A stretch of DNA of 21,782 nucleotides from 66-474 sp036278635 (GTDB taxonomy: Bacteria; Pseudomonadota; Gammaproteobacteria; Xanthomonadales; Rhodanobacteraceae), in the NCBI GenBank assembly GCA_036278635.1, contig DASUKQ010000026.1, positions 1 to 21,782 on the forward strand, written 5' to 3'. The notes beneath the pieces are model-generated. The model did no database searches. It was not told where the DNA came from and saw only the letters and a list, made by a program, of their open reading frames with translations. Each line of letters begins with the position of its first letter. Positions within the stretch are counted from its first letter, which is position 1. Of this stretch, positions 7,265 to 14,584 are shown one piece after another. The translations under genes and the position numbers were made by a program.

Positions 7265-7770
7265 GGCCGCGGACCCTCGTGCGTCGACAGGCGGGTGGAC
7301 GTCGCGGGGCGCCGCGCAACCGCGAGCGACGGCCTCTCCATCTCACGCAACAGCGTTTCGATCCGGAGGCAGGCCCGTTCGAGCTCACACAGTTCGCGAT
7401 GCAGGTTCTGGTTCAACCCTTTCACATGCTCCAGCGTTTCGCGGAATCGCTGAATGACGCGGCCTTCGTGGCGGGCGACACGCTTGAGGCAGCCCACCTC
7501 GATGTCCAGGCTGGCAATGGCGATCCAGCTTTCGACCTTGGCCCGGAGGCCGGCCAGGACGCCGCCGCCCCTGCGCGCGGTCAGTCCCCCCGTCCGGTCC
7601 ATCTGTCCGACCAACTCGTCCGCGATGGCCACATGCGACTCGGTGATGCGCGCAACCAGGAACTTGAGGTGGGGGCGGATGAGCAGGGGCCGTAGCTGCG
7701 TGTAAAGCAGGCGGGTGTCGTCGAGGTCAGCGATCAGTTTCTGAATGATGGTGCATTCCCTGGAATTCAT
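7261..7770 (-). CDS. Helical protein, DUF2383/four-helix-bundle-like
   Basis: 169 residues, all predicted helix, no signal peptide. The opening (CTIIQKLIADLDDTRLLYTQ, then RPHLKFLVARITESHVAIADELV) resembles the PA2169/DUF2383 ferritin-like four-helix group, though divergently. It also resembles the two genes before it, which share an L-x-D/E-D-x-R spacing in the first helix. The C-terminal about 25 residues are polar and probably disordered. Its ATG (7768-7770) overlaps the upstream TGA as ATGA, and its own stop overlaps the CsbD start. Function unknown; the association with CsbD suggests a stress role. Family assignment is tentative. Confidence 0.72.
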   Translation of the reverse strand: MNSRECTIIQKLIADLDDTRLLYTQLRPLLIRPHLKFLVARITESHVAIADELVGQMDRTGGLTARRGGGVLAGLRAKVESWIAIASLDIEVGCLKRVARHEGRVIQRFRETLEHVKGLNQNLHRELCELERACLRIETLLREMERPSLAVARRPATSTRLSTHEGPRP

Positions 7771-8156
7771 GATCCACCTCGTTGCAGATGGGTAGTGGAG
7801 GACAGGCGGTAACTGCCAGGCAGGTGTGATCGGGCCATCAGCCGGCGCGCATAGACGGCCAGTTGGCGGGCGCGTTGGTGATGCGACAGGTGTCGGCGCG
7901 CGACGGACGCCAGACCATGCCGGATGTTTGCGAGAAGCGCCGTATCCTCGCGCGTCATGGCACGGTAGCGATCACGTTCGGCGGGGTCGCGGACCACCAG
8001 TGCCGCTGCCGCGTGGAAGCGGCGTTCGTCCTCGATGACCGCAAGCAAGTCGAGCAGGTTTTCGCGATCCACGTCCCCGGTTCGTCCATCCGGACCGTAC
8101 CCGGGATCCGAGCCCGGGCGGCGCGTTCGAGGGATATGGGCCTTGTCAACGTTCAC
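7767..8156 (-). CDS. Small helical protein, second of three tandem paralogues
   Basis: 129 residues starting at GTG (8154-8156), chosen because AAGGAG lies eight bases upstream; the longer open frame to 8537 overlaps the preceding gene and has no such site. After a polar N-terminus of about 35 residues comes a helical part: ENLLDLLAVIEDERRFHAAA, RDPAERDRYRAM, and a basic His/Arg-rich helix (ARRHLSHHQRARQL). The first helix mirrors that of the neighbouring genes (LEDARQFHGHAA upstream). The stop overlaps the next start by four bases. No known family recognised with confidence. Confidence 0.68.
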   Translation of the reverse strand: MNVDKAHIPRTRRPGSDPGYGPDGRTGDVDRENLLDLLAVIEDERRFHAAAALVVRDPAERDRYRAMTREDTALLANIRHGLASVARRHLSHHQRARQLAVYARRLMARSHLPGSYRLSSTTHLQRGGS

Positions 8157-8217
8157 GGCTGCTGCTCCTTTGCCGATCCAGCGAGTTGTCCCCTGATTCA
8201 AGATGATCGACGGCTCC

Positions 8218-8601
8218 TCATGCCGCCCCTGCGCGTCGGCGGCCGTCCCTGGCCTCGCCGTCCATGGCGTCACCGGTTGCGCGCATTCGAATGGCGTGTG
8301 CGACGGGCGCCACTGCGCGGTGCATGCGATAAACCCGCTCCAGCAACGCGGCGTAGCTTTCCTCGTGATCGCTGCGGGCGGGGCCGCCCTCGGGCGCAGC
8401 GGGGTATTGCAGTTCGCCCGATGCGCTGATTCGGCGTTCCCACTTCCGGATTTCCGAAACCATCGCGGCGTAGGCCTGCGATTTGGCGCGATGGTGCTCG
8501 CGCCTCTCACCGGCCGATTGCCGGGCCGCATGGCCATGAAACTGCCGCGCGTCCTCCAACTGCTCGATCAGGGTGCACAGGTTGGCGGGGATGGTGTCCA
8601 T
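8218..8601 (-). CDS. Small helical protein, first gene of the CsbD operon
   Basis: 127 residues, helix-rich, no export signal. It begins MDTIPANLCTLIEQLEDARQ; then come FHGHAARQSAGERREHHRA and MVSEIRKWERRI, followed by a second helical region (YAALLERVYRMHRAVAPVAH) and an Arg/Gly/Ala-rich tail. AAGGAA lies upstream of the ATG at 8599-8601. It stands 61 bp before the next gene on the same strand. The pattern L-x-x-L-x-D-x-R-x-F-H is shared with the second gene and loosely with the third, pointing to tandem duplication. Function unknown. Confidence 0.7.
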   Translation of the reverse strand: MDTIPANLCTLIEQLEDARQFHGHAARQSAGERREHHRAKSQAYAAMVSEIRKWERRISASGELQYPAAPEGGPARSDHEESYAALLERVYRMHRAVAPVAHAIRMRATGDAMDGEARDGRRRAGAA

Positions 8602-9049
8602 CGACGGCTTCCTTGGCGATCGCTGTCGAAATGGACGATGTCACGGTGCGCAAGACCTGTATGTACGGAAGCGCGCATTTGGAGAAATTTTTTTTGTCCG
8701 GCGCGGCCAATCGGGCAGCAGGCATTGTTAACGGGATGCCCATGGCGCCGTTAATTGGGTGTGAAACGAGGGATCCCGGCAGCACGCTCCGCAGCCGACT
8801 TCCCGGTGTGATCCGGTTTCAGATTGCATTCTGCCGCATGCATCCGTGTGGATGGCTGGACGGCCATACGCCTGTTCGGCTGCGATGTCGGAACGACCGC
8901 CAAACTGCCCTGCATGGCGGAAGCCCGGAGGTGGTGGCTGCCGCCATCGCGGGTCGACAGCCGACCGTCCCCCGACCTCCGCCTCGAAGGGGAGGGCATT
9001 CTGGCGTTTGGGAAAAGCGCTTGAGCCCGCGGGTGCGAGGGTCAGCGCG
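8602..9049. promoter_or_regulatory. Intergenic region upstream of the CsbD operon
   Basis: 448 bp with no supported gene. Its left half should carry the promoter of the minus-strand four-gene operon. TACATA on the minus strand (8665 to 8660) could be a -10 element with a poor -35 (TTTCTC, 16 bases away). An AT-rich tract with eight consecutive T (8688-8695) lies just beyond, on the plus strand. Nothing further is recognisable in 8761-9049. Confidence 0.35.
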
Positions 9050-9808
9050 TCAACCGAGCCAGCGCTGGCGGCTGGCGCAAGCGGTGCGGTAGCAATCGCA
9101 AGCGTTGCGCTCCAGCCCGGCACGATCGGTCACGAAAAGTCGGCCCCGCGAATAACGGATCAGTCCGCCACGTTGCAGGGCCCCCGCGGCCTCGGTGACC
9201 CCTACCCGGCGCACTCCCAGCATGGCCGCAAGCGATACCTGGGTGACATCCAGCGAATCCGAGCTTGCCCGGTCCCTCGACATCATCAACAGCAGCCGCG
9301 CGAGGCGTTGCTCGATCTTGTGCGAGGCAATGCAGGTGGCATTTTGCACGAGCTGCATCATCAAGACGTGGACGTAGCGGTGGAGCAGGCGGCGCAAGAC
9401 GCGCCCGCGCCGCAACTCCCGACGCAGCGCAGGCGCGCTGATCCGAAGGGCGATGCCCCCATCGAGCGACTGCGAAAACTGGCTCGACTCGTCCACGCCG
9501 AGGACCAGTTCGGCCCCGAGCATGCCGTCGTTGCCGATCAAGCCGACCTCGGCTCGCAGCGGGCGCCCTGCGGCGGGCGATTGTGAAATGAAGCCGCGCA
9601 GCGGAAACCATGCGTGGCGTATGCGATGGCCGGGTTCGCACAGGACGTTGCCGGGCGCCAGATCGACCTGTTTGCAGGCACCCAGGATGCGCGCGCGCTC
9701 GGCCCCCGGAAGCGCGTCGACCAGGCGGTTGCCGCAGGATCTCCGTGGAGTCGTGAAGCGGCGCGCGGCGGCTTTCGCTGGTGGCAGAATCTGGGCGGCC
9801 GTGGGCAT
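9050..9808 (-). CDS. Crp/Fnr-type regulator 1 (most divergent of three)
   Basis: 252 residues: an N-terminal cupin-like sensor domain (about 30-145), a linking helix, and a C-terminal winged helix-turn-helix (VTQVSLAAMLGVRRVGVTEA; about 187-228). It lacks the GExx and RS signature of cAMP-binding proteins and the N-terminal cysteines of Fnr. Compared with the two upstream paralogues it keeps C159 and the C-x-C-Y motif (C237, C239), but has Ala170 where they have Cys. Its N-terminus is about 15 residues longer than theirs and the ATG at 9806-9808 has no clear Shine-Dalgarno, so the start is uncertain. Ligand and targets unknown. Confidence 0.88.
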   Translation of the reverse strand: MPTAAQILPPAKAAARRFTTPRRSCGNRLVDALPGAERARILGACKQVDLAPGNVLCEPGHRIRHAWFPLRGFISQSPAAGRPLRAEVGLIGNDGMLGAELVLGVDESSQFSQSLDGGIALRISAPALRRELRRGRVLRRLLHRYVHVLMMQLVQNATCIASHKIEQRLARLLLMMSRDRASSDSLDVTQVSLAAMLGVRRVGVTEAAGALQRGGLIRYSRGRLFVTDRAGLERNACDCYRTACASRQRWLG

Positions 9809-9968
9809 GATGAAGGGCTACGCTGTCGAGCGGACGGATCTGTCTGGATACCAACAGGCCGTGCATGACACGTGCCAACATCCAACCCGATCAGTTGCAA
9901 TCCACTGCTACTTGCTCGGCAATCCGGTTTTTGTTCATTCAGGGATCGGAGTCCCGCGGGGTGCGGCG

Positions 9969-9988
9969 GCCCGGCTTGGAGGCCGGGC
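9969..9988 (-). terminator. Hairpin downstream of Crp/Fnr regulator 2
   Basis: GCCCGGC (9969-9975) and GCCGGGC (9982-9988) form a perfect seven-base-pair stem with a six-base loop, 40 bp past the stop of the second regulator on the minus strand. No U tract follows, so termination is only a possibility. The rest of 9809-10028 shows no gene. Confidence 0.35.
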
Positions 9989-10028
9989 GATCCGCGGTGC
10001 CGAGGCCGGGAATTCCGCGTGGCGTTTG

Positions 10029-10754
10029 TTACCCACGATACGTCCATGGCAGCAGATGTGCAAATTCACGACGCACGACACCGTAGCACTCGCACGACAA
10101 TGCTTCCAGGCGGGCACGGTCGAGCACCTCGATGCGGCCGCGCCGGTAGCTGATTGCACCAGCCCGCTGCAGCTTGCCCGCAGCTTCCGTCACGCCCTCG
10201 CGGCGCACGCCCAGCATGTGCGCAATCAATTGATGGGTCATGACGATGCGGTTGGACGGCAAGCGATCCATGCTCATCAGCAGCCACCGGCACAACTGCT
10301 GTGCGACGCTGTGGTGGCGATTGCAAACGGCCGATTGCGCAATCTGGACGAGCAGGGTCTGCATGTAGCGCAGCAAGAGGCGCTGGACTTCGCCGCCGGA
10401 TTCGAATTCCCGGCGCAGGTCGCCGACCCTCATGCGAAGTGCAGGCCCCGCGCTCTGCACCACGGCCCGGGCGGGGTCTTCCCCGGCTCCCATGCAAGGC
10501 GACGCACCGACGACGCCTTCGTTGCCGACGATCGCGATCTCGCACGTCTCGCCATCTTCCGTTTCGTACAAAAGCGACACGATCGAGCCGGCCGGGAAAT
10601 AAACCCATCGGCGCGCTTTCCAGGGTTCGTGCAGTACCTCGCCCAAGGTCAGATCGACGGCTTCGAGACGGCCGTCGAGCCGTTCGCGATCATTCCGCTC
10701 CAGCGCGGCAAGCAAACGGTTGGGTTTGGGGTCCAGGCGTCCCGTGTTCGCCAC
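10029..10754 (-). CDS. Crp/Fnr-type regulator 2
   Basis: 241 residues starting at GTG (10752-10754), chosen because AGGAGG lies five bases upstream. With this start, residue numbers align exactly with regulator 3. The sensor domain (about 12-130) includes WVYFPAGSIVSLL and IVGNEGVVG. The helix-turn-helix is at about 172-212 (MTHQLIAHMLGVRREGVTEA). Cysteines C144 (in AVCNRHHSV), C155, C221 and C223 (C-x-C-Y) are shared with regulator 3. No canonical cyclic-nucleotide pocket is seen, so the signal is unknown. It lies 123 bp downstream of regulator 3 on the same strand and probably arose from it by duplication. Confidence 0.93.
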   Translation of the reverse strand: MANTGRLDPKPNRLLAALERNDRERLDGRLEAVDLTLGEVLHEPWKARRWVYFPAGSIVSLLYETEDGETCEIAIVGNEGVVGASPCMGAGEDPARAVVQSAGPALRMRVGDLRREFESGGEVQRLLLRYMQTLLVQIAQSAVCNRHHSVAQQLCRWLLMSMDRLPSNRIVMTHQLIAHMLGVRREGVTEAAGKLQRAGAISYRRGRIEVLDRARLEALSCECYGVVRREFAHLLPWTYRG

Positions 10755-10877
10755 TGCAACCTCCTGTTGGTGGATCGAGGCCATCGACAAGCGGACGGAA
10801 TCTTCGTGCGACCGGAGGTCGGCCGAATCGCCGGTAACTGTCGCTGCTATACACCGCCGCACGCAATGCGGCCTGAA

Positions 10878-11702
10878 TCACCCGCGGTGCTGCGCGCCTT
10901 CGGTCATGATCGCAGGATGGCCGGAGGCGGTCCACGCAGGCTTGGCGATCGGATCGACGGGTCGAACCGGTTGGCACCCGCGGCAGCCGCACCATGGCAT
11001 CAGTCGCGCGAGTTCGATTCGTACCGCTTCGTAGCATTCGCACGCCAGTGCCTCGAGGCGCGGGCGATCCAGCACGGTGATGCGGCCGCGGCTGTAGTGG
11101 ATGATGCCCGCTTCCCGCAACTTGCCGGCGGCTTCGCTGACGCCTTCGCGACGGACCCCAAGCATCCGGGCAAGCAGCTCCTGGGTCATCATGATCTCGT
11201 TGGACCGCTGGCGATCCAGGATCATCAACAGCCAACGACACAGTTGCTGGTCGACGGAATGATGCCGATTGCAGACAGCGGTTTGACCGAACTGGATCAA
11301 CAGCGATTCGGTATAGCGCAGCATCAATTGGCGCAGGGTGCCGTCTGTATCAAACTCTTGACGCAGCAAGTCGCCCTTGATGCGGTAGGCCGGCCCCGCA
11401 CATTGCACCATCGCCTCGGTCGGCGCCCGTCGACCGCCCATGTACAACGAAAAGCCGACCGCGCCTTCGATACCGACCAGCGCGATTGCACCGGTACCGC
11501 CGCCTTCCATCATGTACAACTTCGAAATCACTGCGCCGGCCGGAAAATAGACCCAGTTTTGAAGCTGTCCTGGTTCGTACAACACCTCCCCCGCACGAAG
11601 GTCGAACCTTTCCAGCTGCTTGGCGAGCGGCGCGTAGTCGCGCGCAGGCAACGCCCCCAGCAATTCATTGGGGAGGGCCTGCGCCTGGGATGCAGTCTTC
11701 AT
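10878..11702 (-). CDS. Crp/Fnr-type regulator 3, with cysteine-containing C-terminal tail
   Basis: 274 residues. The sensor domain has WVYFPAGAVISKLY and LVGIEGAVGFSLYMGG; the helix-turn-helix is at about 172-212 (MTQELLARMLGVRREGVSEA). C144, C155, C221 and C223 match regulator 2. About 37 residues extend beyond the end of its paralogue and begin with a C-x-C-x-x-C cluster (C238, C240, C243). The ATG at 11700-11702 follows a GGGGGA. Repeated GGTCAGG boxes lie just upstream and may be its operator. It is first in transcription order of the three tandem genes and divergent from the SDR gene. Ligand unknown. Confidence 0.92.
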   Translation of the reverse strand: MKTASQAQALPNELLGALPARDYAPLAKQLERFDLRAGEVLYEPGQLQNWVYFPAGAVISKLYMMEGGGTGAIALVGIEGAVGFSLYMGGRRAPTEAMVQCAGPAYRIKGDLLRQEFDTDGTLRQLMLRYTESLLIQFGQTAVCNRHHSVDQQLCRWLLMILDRQRSNEIMMTQELLARMLGVRREGVSEAAGKLREAGIIHYSRGRITVLDRPRLEALACECYEAVRIELARLMPWCGCRGCQPVRPVDPIAKPAWTASGHPAIMTEGAQHRG

Positions 11703-11715
11703 CGAAGGATCCCCC

Positions 11716-11741
11716 GGTCAGGGTTCGGTCAGGTTCCTGAC
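11716..11741. promoter_or_regulatory. Candidate operator: GGTCAGG direct repeats plus inverted copy
   Basis: GGTCAGG occurs at 11716-11722 and 11727-11733, eleven bases apart or about one helical turn. The second copy forms the perfect inverted repeat GTCAGG-TT-CCTGAC (11728-11741). The cluster lies 14-39 bases upstream of the regulator 3 start codon, where an autoregulatory site would be expected. No function is shown by sequence alone. Confidence 0.4.
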
Positions 11742-11940
11742 GATAGCCCCGACGCGCCACGATCTTTGTTCGATACCGCACACAGGTTACACACGGCCCT
11801 CCGCCTGCAGCCCGCGGGTGAACCGCGCCCAACGATACACGACGCCTGCCCGGGCGTAACTCCATCTTGACGCGACGCCAACGATCGGCGGACCACCATG
11901 CCGGTGCGTGGGCGAGGCATTTCGCGCAAGGCGCTTCCGC

Positions 11941-11952
11941 GAAAACGTTTTC
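11941..11952. promoter_or_regulatory. 12-bp perfect palindrome upstream of the SDR gene
   Basis: GAAAACGTTTTC is perfectly self-complementary and AT-rich within GC-rich surroundings, 22 bases before the SDR start codon. It could be a binding site for a dimeric repressor or activator. Confidence 0.35.
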
Positions 11953-11974
11953 ACGAACCAATGGGAGTTGCAAT

Positions 11975-12976
11975 ATGGCAGGGAAGGGCAAGACCAAGGC
12001 AGGAAACACGGCGGGCACGGTCCGCAGGCAGCGCGAGATCCAGCGCCGCGTCGATAGACGCGACCGGCAGGGCAGGGATGACGATGGCGACACCAGGAAG
12101 GGCAAGGCGACCCAGGCCGGCATGCGCGCGCATCCGGTCAACCTGCCCGCCCAACATCTCCTGAAGCCCGGCAACGAACACGAACTCGAGGAGCAACCCC
12201 ATTACCTCGCTCCGGACTATCGTGGCAGCGGCAAGCTCGCCGGACGCGTCGCGCTGGTCACGGGTGGCGATTCCGGCATTGGACGCGCGGTGGCCATCCT
12301 CTTCGCGCGCGAAGGCGCGGATGTCGCGATCGCCTACCTGAGCGAACACGAGGACGCAAAGCGCACCGGCAAGCTGGTCGAAGCGGAAGGACGGCGCTGC
12401 CTGCTGATCGCCGGCGACGTCAAGGATCCGAAATTCTGCACCAACGCGGTGGACAAGACGATCGCAGAGTTCGGGCACCTGGATGTGCTGGTCAACAACG
12501 CCGGCTTCCAGGAGCATTGCGATCGCATCGAGGACCTGACCGACGAACATCTGCAGGAAACCCTGCAGACGAACATTGCCGGTTACTTCCACATGGCGCG
12601 CGCCGCGGTGCCGCACATGCAACGGGGGAGCGCGATCGTCAATACCGGATCGGAGACCGGGTTGTTCGGCTCCGGTGGCTTGCTGGATTATTCGGCGACC
12701 AAGGGTGCAATCCATGCGTTCACCCGCTCGCTCGCCAAGAACCTTCTCCCGCGCGGAATCCGCGTCAACGCAGTGGCGCCGGGGCCGGTGTGGACCCCGT
12801 TCAATCCCGCCGATCGTCCGGCCGAAGAGGTCGCCGAATTCGGGCAGGACAGTGCGATGGGCCGCGCTGCGCAACCCGAGGAGCTTTCGCCTGCCTATGT
12901 TTTCCTTGCCGCGCCGGTGTGTTCGTCATACATCAGCGGCAGCGTGCTGGAAGTTCTGGGTGGCCCGACAGGATGA
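11975..12976 (+). CDS. SDR-family oxidoreductase with basic N-terminal extension
   Basis: 333 residues. A basic, polar extension (about 1-50) precedes a short conserved segment and the Rossmann domain from about 88. It has the nucleotide motif TGGDSGIG (96-103), NNAG (174-177), catalytic S226, Y239 and K243 (YSATK), and PG after the sixth strand. These are classical short-chain dehydrogenase features and the layout is like YghA/YhdG-type stress SDRs, which have an N-terminal extension and prefer NADP(H). Substrate unknown. The ATG at 11975 was chosen for GGGAG seven bases upstream. It is divergent from the Crp/Fnr genes, with a palindrome in its leader, and is followed seven bases later by the next gene. 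Confidence 0.92.
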   Translation: MAGKGKTKAGNTAGTVRRQREIQRRVDRRDRQGRDDDGDTRKGKATQAGMRAHPVNLPAQHLLKPGNEHELEEQPHYLAPDYRGSGKLAGRVALVTGGDSGIGRAVAILFAREGADVAIAYLSEHEDAKRTGKLVEAEGRRCLLIAGDVKDPKFCTNAVDKTIAEFGHLDVLVNNAGFQEHCDRIEDLTDEHLQETLQTNIAGYFHMARAAVPHMQRGSAIVNTGSETGLFGSGGLLDYSATKGAIHAFTRSLAKNLLPRGIRVNAVAPGPVWTPFNPADRPAEEVAEFGQDSAMGRAAQPEELSPAYVFLAAPVCSSYISGSVLEVLGGPTG

Positions 12977-12983
12977 GGATGCC

Positions 12984-13298
12984 ATGATGATCATGTCCGA
13001 TGGAGATTTGTGCACGGTACGCTTCCGGTTCGACGGCAACGGGGAACAGGTGTCGGCGCTGATCGGGATGATGCGCTCGATGGACAACCTCGACCGGGTC
13101 GTCGAAGTCGGCGCCGAGGCGGATCACATGCGCGAGGATTCGAGCTCCGCGGGACTGTCCGACGATGCGGCCGGCAGCGACTTCCACGACGTGGAAATCC
13201 GCGCGCTCGATCGCGGCTCTGCCGAACGTGCACGCGATCTGGTCGAAGTCGCGGCGCGCGATCTCGGCGTCGTCGTGGAGTACGTGGATCGGTTCTAG
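12984..13298 (+). CDS. Conserved hypothetical protein downstream of SDR
   Basis: 104 residues, acidic, no signal peptide. It begins MMIMSDGDLCTVRFRFDGNG, continues with a helix (QVSALIGMMRSM), contains a polar acidic middle (HMREDSSSAGLSDD), and ends with a beta-alpha-beta-like part (DVEIRALDRG; RARDLVEVAARDLGVVVEYV). The shape suggests a small alpha/beta fold. GAGG lies five bases before the first ATG and eight before the second (12987), so either may be used. It starts seven bases past the SDR stop and is probably co-transcribed. I recall similar uncharacterised proteobacterial proteins but no named function. Confidence 0.75.
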   Translation: MMIMSDGDLCTVRFRFDGNGEQVSALIGMMRSMDNLDRVVEVGAEADHMREDSSSAGLSDDAAGSDFHDVEIRALDRGSAERARDLVEVAARDLGVVVEYVDRF

Positions 13299-13337
13299 GT
13301 TGGTGGCCTTTCGACCACATCCGAAGCGGAGCACGCG

Positions 13338-13643
13338 ATGCGCAGCAAGTCCCTGCAATTTGCCGAAGGATTCCGCCTGGCTCCGAGTACGCCGAGGGGC
13401 CAGGTGGCCGAGATGACGTTGCGGCGTGGCGCATCGACGGGGGGACCCGACAACTCGCATCCGCGTTCCGATCAATGGCTGTACGTCGTTGCCGGAAACG
13501 GAGAAGCCACCGTCGATGGCCGCAACAGGAAGCTCGATCCCGGAACATTGCTGCTGATCGAGAAGGGCGAGTCCCACGAAATCCGCAACACGGGGACGAC
13601 GAACCTGCAAACGCTGACCTTCTACGCCCCGCCGGCGTACTAG
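13338..13643 (+). CDS. Small cupin-domain protein
   Basis: 101 residues forming one cupin barrel. The first motif includes HPRSDQWLYVVAGNGEATVDG and the second GTLLLIEKGESHEIRNTG, with metal-ligand candidates His and Glu in the expected positions. Such single-domain cupins may be isomerases, dioxygenases or sensors; substrate cannot be told from sequence. GGAG lies upstream of the ATG at 13338. It is 39 bp past the preceding hypothetical gene, so it may belong to the same transcript as the SDR. Confidence 0.9.
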   Translation: MRSKSLQFAEGFRLAPSTPRGQVAEMTLRRGASTGGPDNSHPRSDQWLYVVAGNGEATVDGRNRKLDPGTLLLIEKGESHEIRNTGTTNLQTLTFYAPPAY

Positions 13644-13864
13644 GAATGCTTCGGCGAGTCCGGGACGTGGGCCCGGGCCGCGTGGCGTTGACGACGAACC
13701 TGCGACTTCGAAATCGACGATTGCGCGCGACGCGCGATCCCGCGGGGCGTGCCGGTATCGCGACACCGATCTTGCCGCACCGTTTCACGGCAGCTTGACG
13801 TGCAGGGGATTAAACCCGCACTCGCGTGCTCGACGCAGGGAATGTCGGATTCAAGGAAGCCGTG

Positions 13865-14569
13865 ATGGATCATTCGAAGTCGCGTCGCCACTTTCTGCAG
13901 GCGGTTTCGCTTGCAATGCCGGCGGCCATGTTGCTGGGATGCGCCGGGAAGGAGGTCTCGGTCGAATCACCCGAAGCCGCGGGTCCGCTGTTCCTCAATG
14001 ACGATGAAAAGCGTTTCATCGACGCGGCGATCAGTCGCCTGATCCCCGGCGATTCCGAATCCCCCGGCGCGAAGGAAGCCGGGGTCACGCTCTTCATCGA
14101 CCGCCAGTTGAGCGGTCCGTACGGCATGGCGGAAACCTGGTACATGCGCGGTCCGTGGCCGACCGGCAATGCAGGGCAGGGCTGGCAATCGAAACTTGCG
14201 CCGGCGCAGATGTATCGCACGGCGATCCGCGACATCCAGGGCCATTGCCGGCACAAGTACGGCAAGCACTACGAGGCGCTCTCGCCGGACCAGCAGGATG
14301 CCGTGCTGCATGGCCTGGAATCCGGCGACATCGATTTGCCGGATACATCCGCCAGGCAGTTTTTCCAGATGTTGTGGGGCAATGTCCAGCAGGGATTTCT
14401 CGCCGACCCGATGTACGGCGGCAACCGCGATTTCGCGGGCTGGAAGCTGATCGGCTTTCCCGGTCCGCGTTACAACTACGTCGAGGAAATCGAGCGCTAC
14501 GGCAAACCGTATGCCATGCCGACGGTCGGCTTGAAGGGCCGCGGACATTCGCCCGGGAACGGAAACTGA
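13865..14569 (+). CDS. Gluconate 2-dehydrogenase subunit 3 family protein, Tat lipoprotein
   Basis: 234 residues, small subunit of a membrane-bound FAD dehydrogenase. The N-terminus has a twin-arginine motif (SRRHFL, residues 6-11), a hydrophobic stretch and a lipobox (LLGC, Cys26), so it should be exported folded and lipid-anchored. The body matches the gluconate dehydrogenase gamma-subunit family: DEKRFIDAAISRLIPGD, the central helical part, and the C-terminal RDFAGWKLIGFPGPRYN. It probably carries the flavoprotein subunit through the Tat system, since that partner has no signal. AAGGA lies upstream of the ATG at 13865. First gene of a three-gene operon, 15 bp before the next. Confidence 0.93.
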   Translation: MDHSKSRRHFLQAVSLAMPAAMLLGCAGKEVSVESPEAAGPLFLNDDEKRFIDAAISRLIPGDSESPGAKEAGVTLFIDRQLSGPYGMAETWYMRGPWPTGNAGQGWQSKLAPAQMYRTAIRDIQGHCRHKYGKHYEALSPDQQDAVLHGLESGDIDLPDTSARQFFQMLWGNVQQGFLADPMYGGNRDFAGWKLIGFPGPRYNYVEEIERYGKPYAMPTVGLKGRGHSPGNGN

Positions 14570-14584
14570 AGCGAGGCTTGAACG

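Noticed and set aside
8157..8537. Extension of the second helical gene to an upstream start, giving 256 residues
   Set aside because: The extension overlaps another supported gene in a different frame, and an excellent Shine-Dalgarno precedes the GTG at 8154-8156.
8688..8695. Run of eight T as an intrinsic terminator
   Set aside because: No GC-rich stem lies directly before it on either strand, and no gene on the plus strand ends there.
9453..11870. An 805-codon open frame on the plus strand across the three Crp/Fnr genes
   Set aside because: It is antisense to three clear regulator genes, has no recognisable domain and starts inside one of them. Long antisense frames are common in GC-rich DNA, and its internal repetition follows from the paralogues on the other strand.
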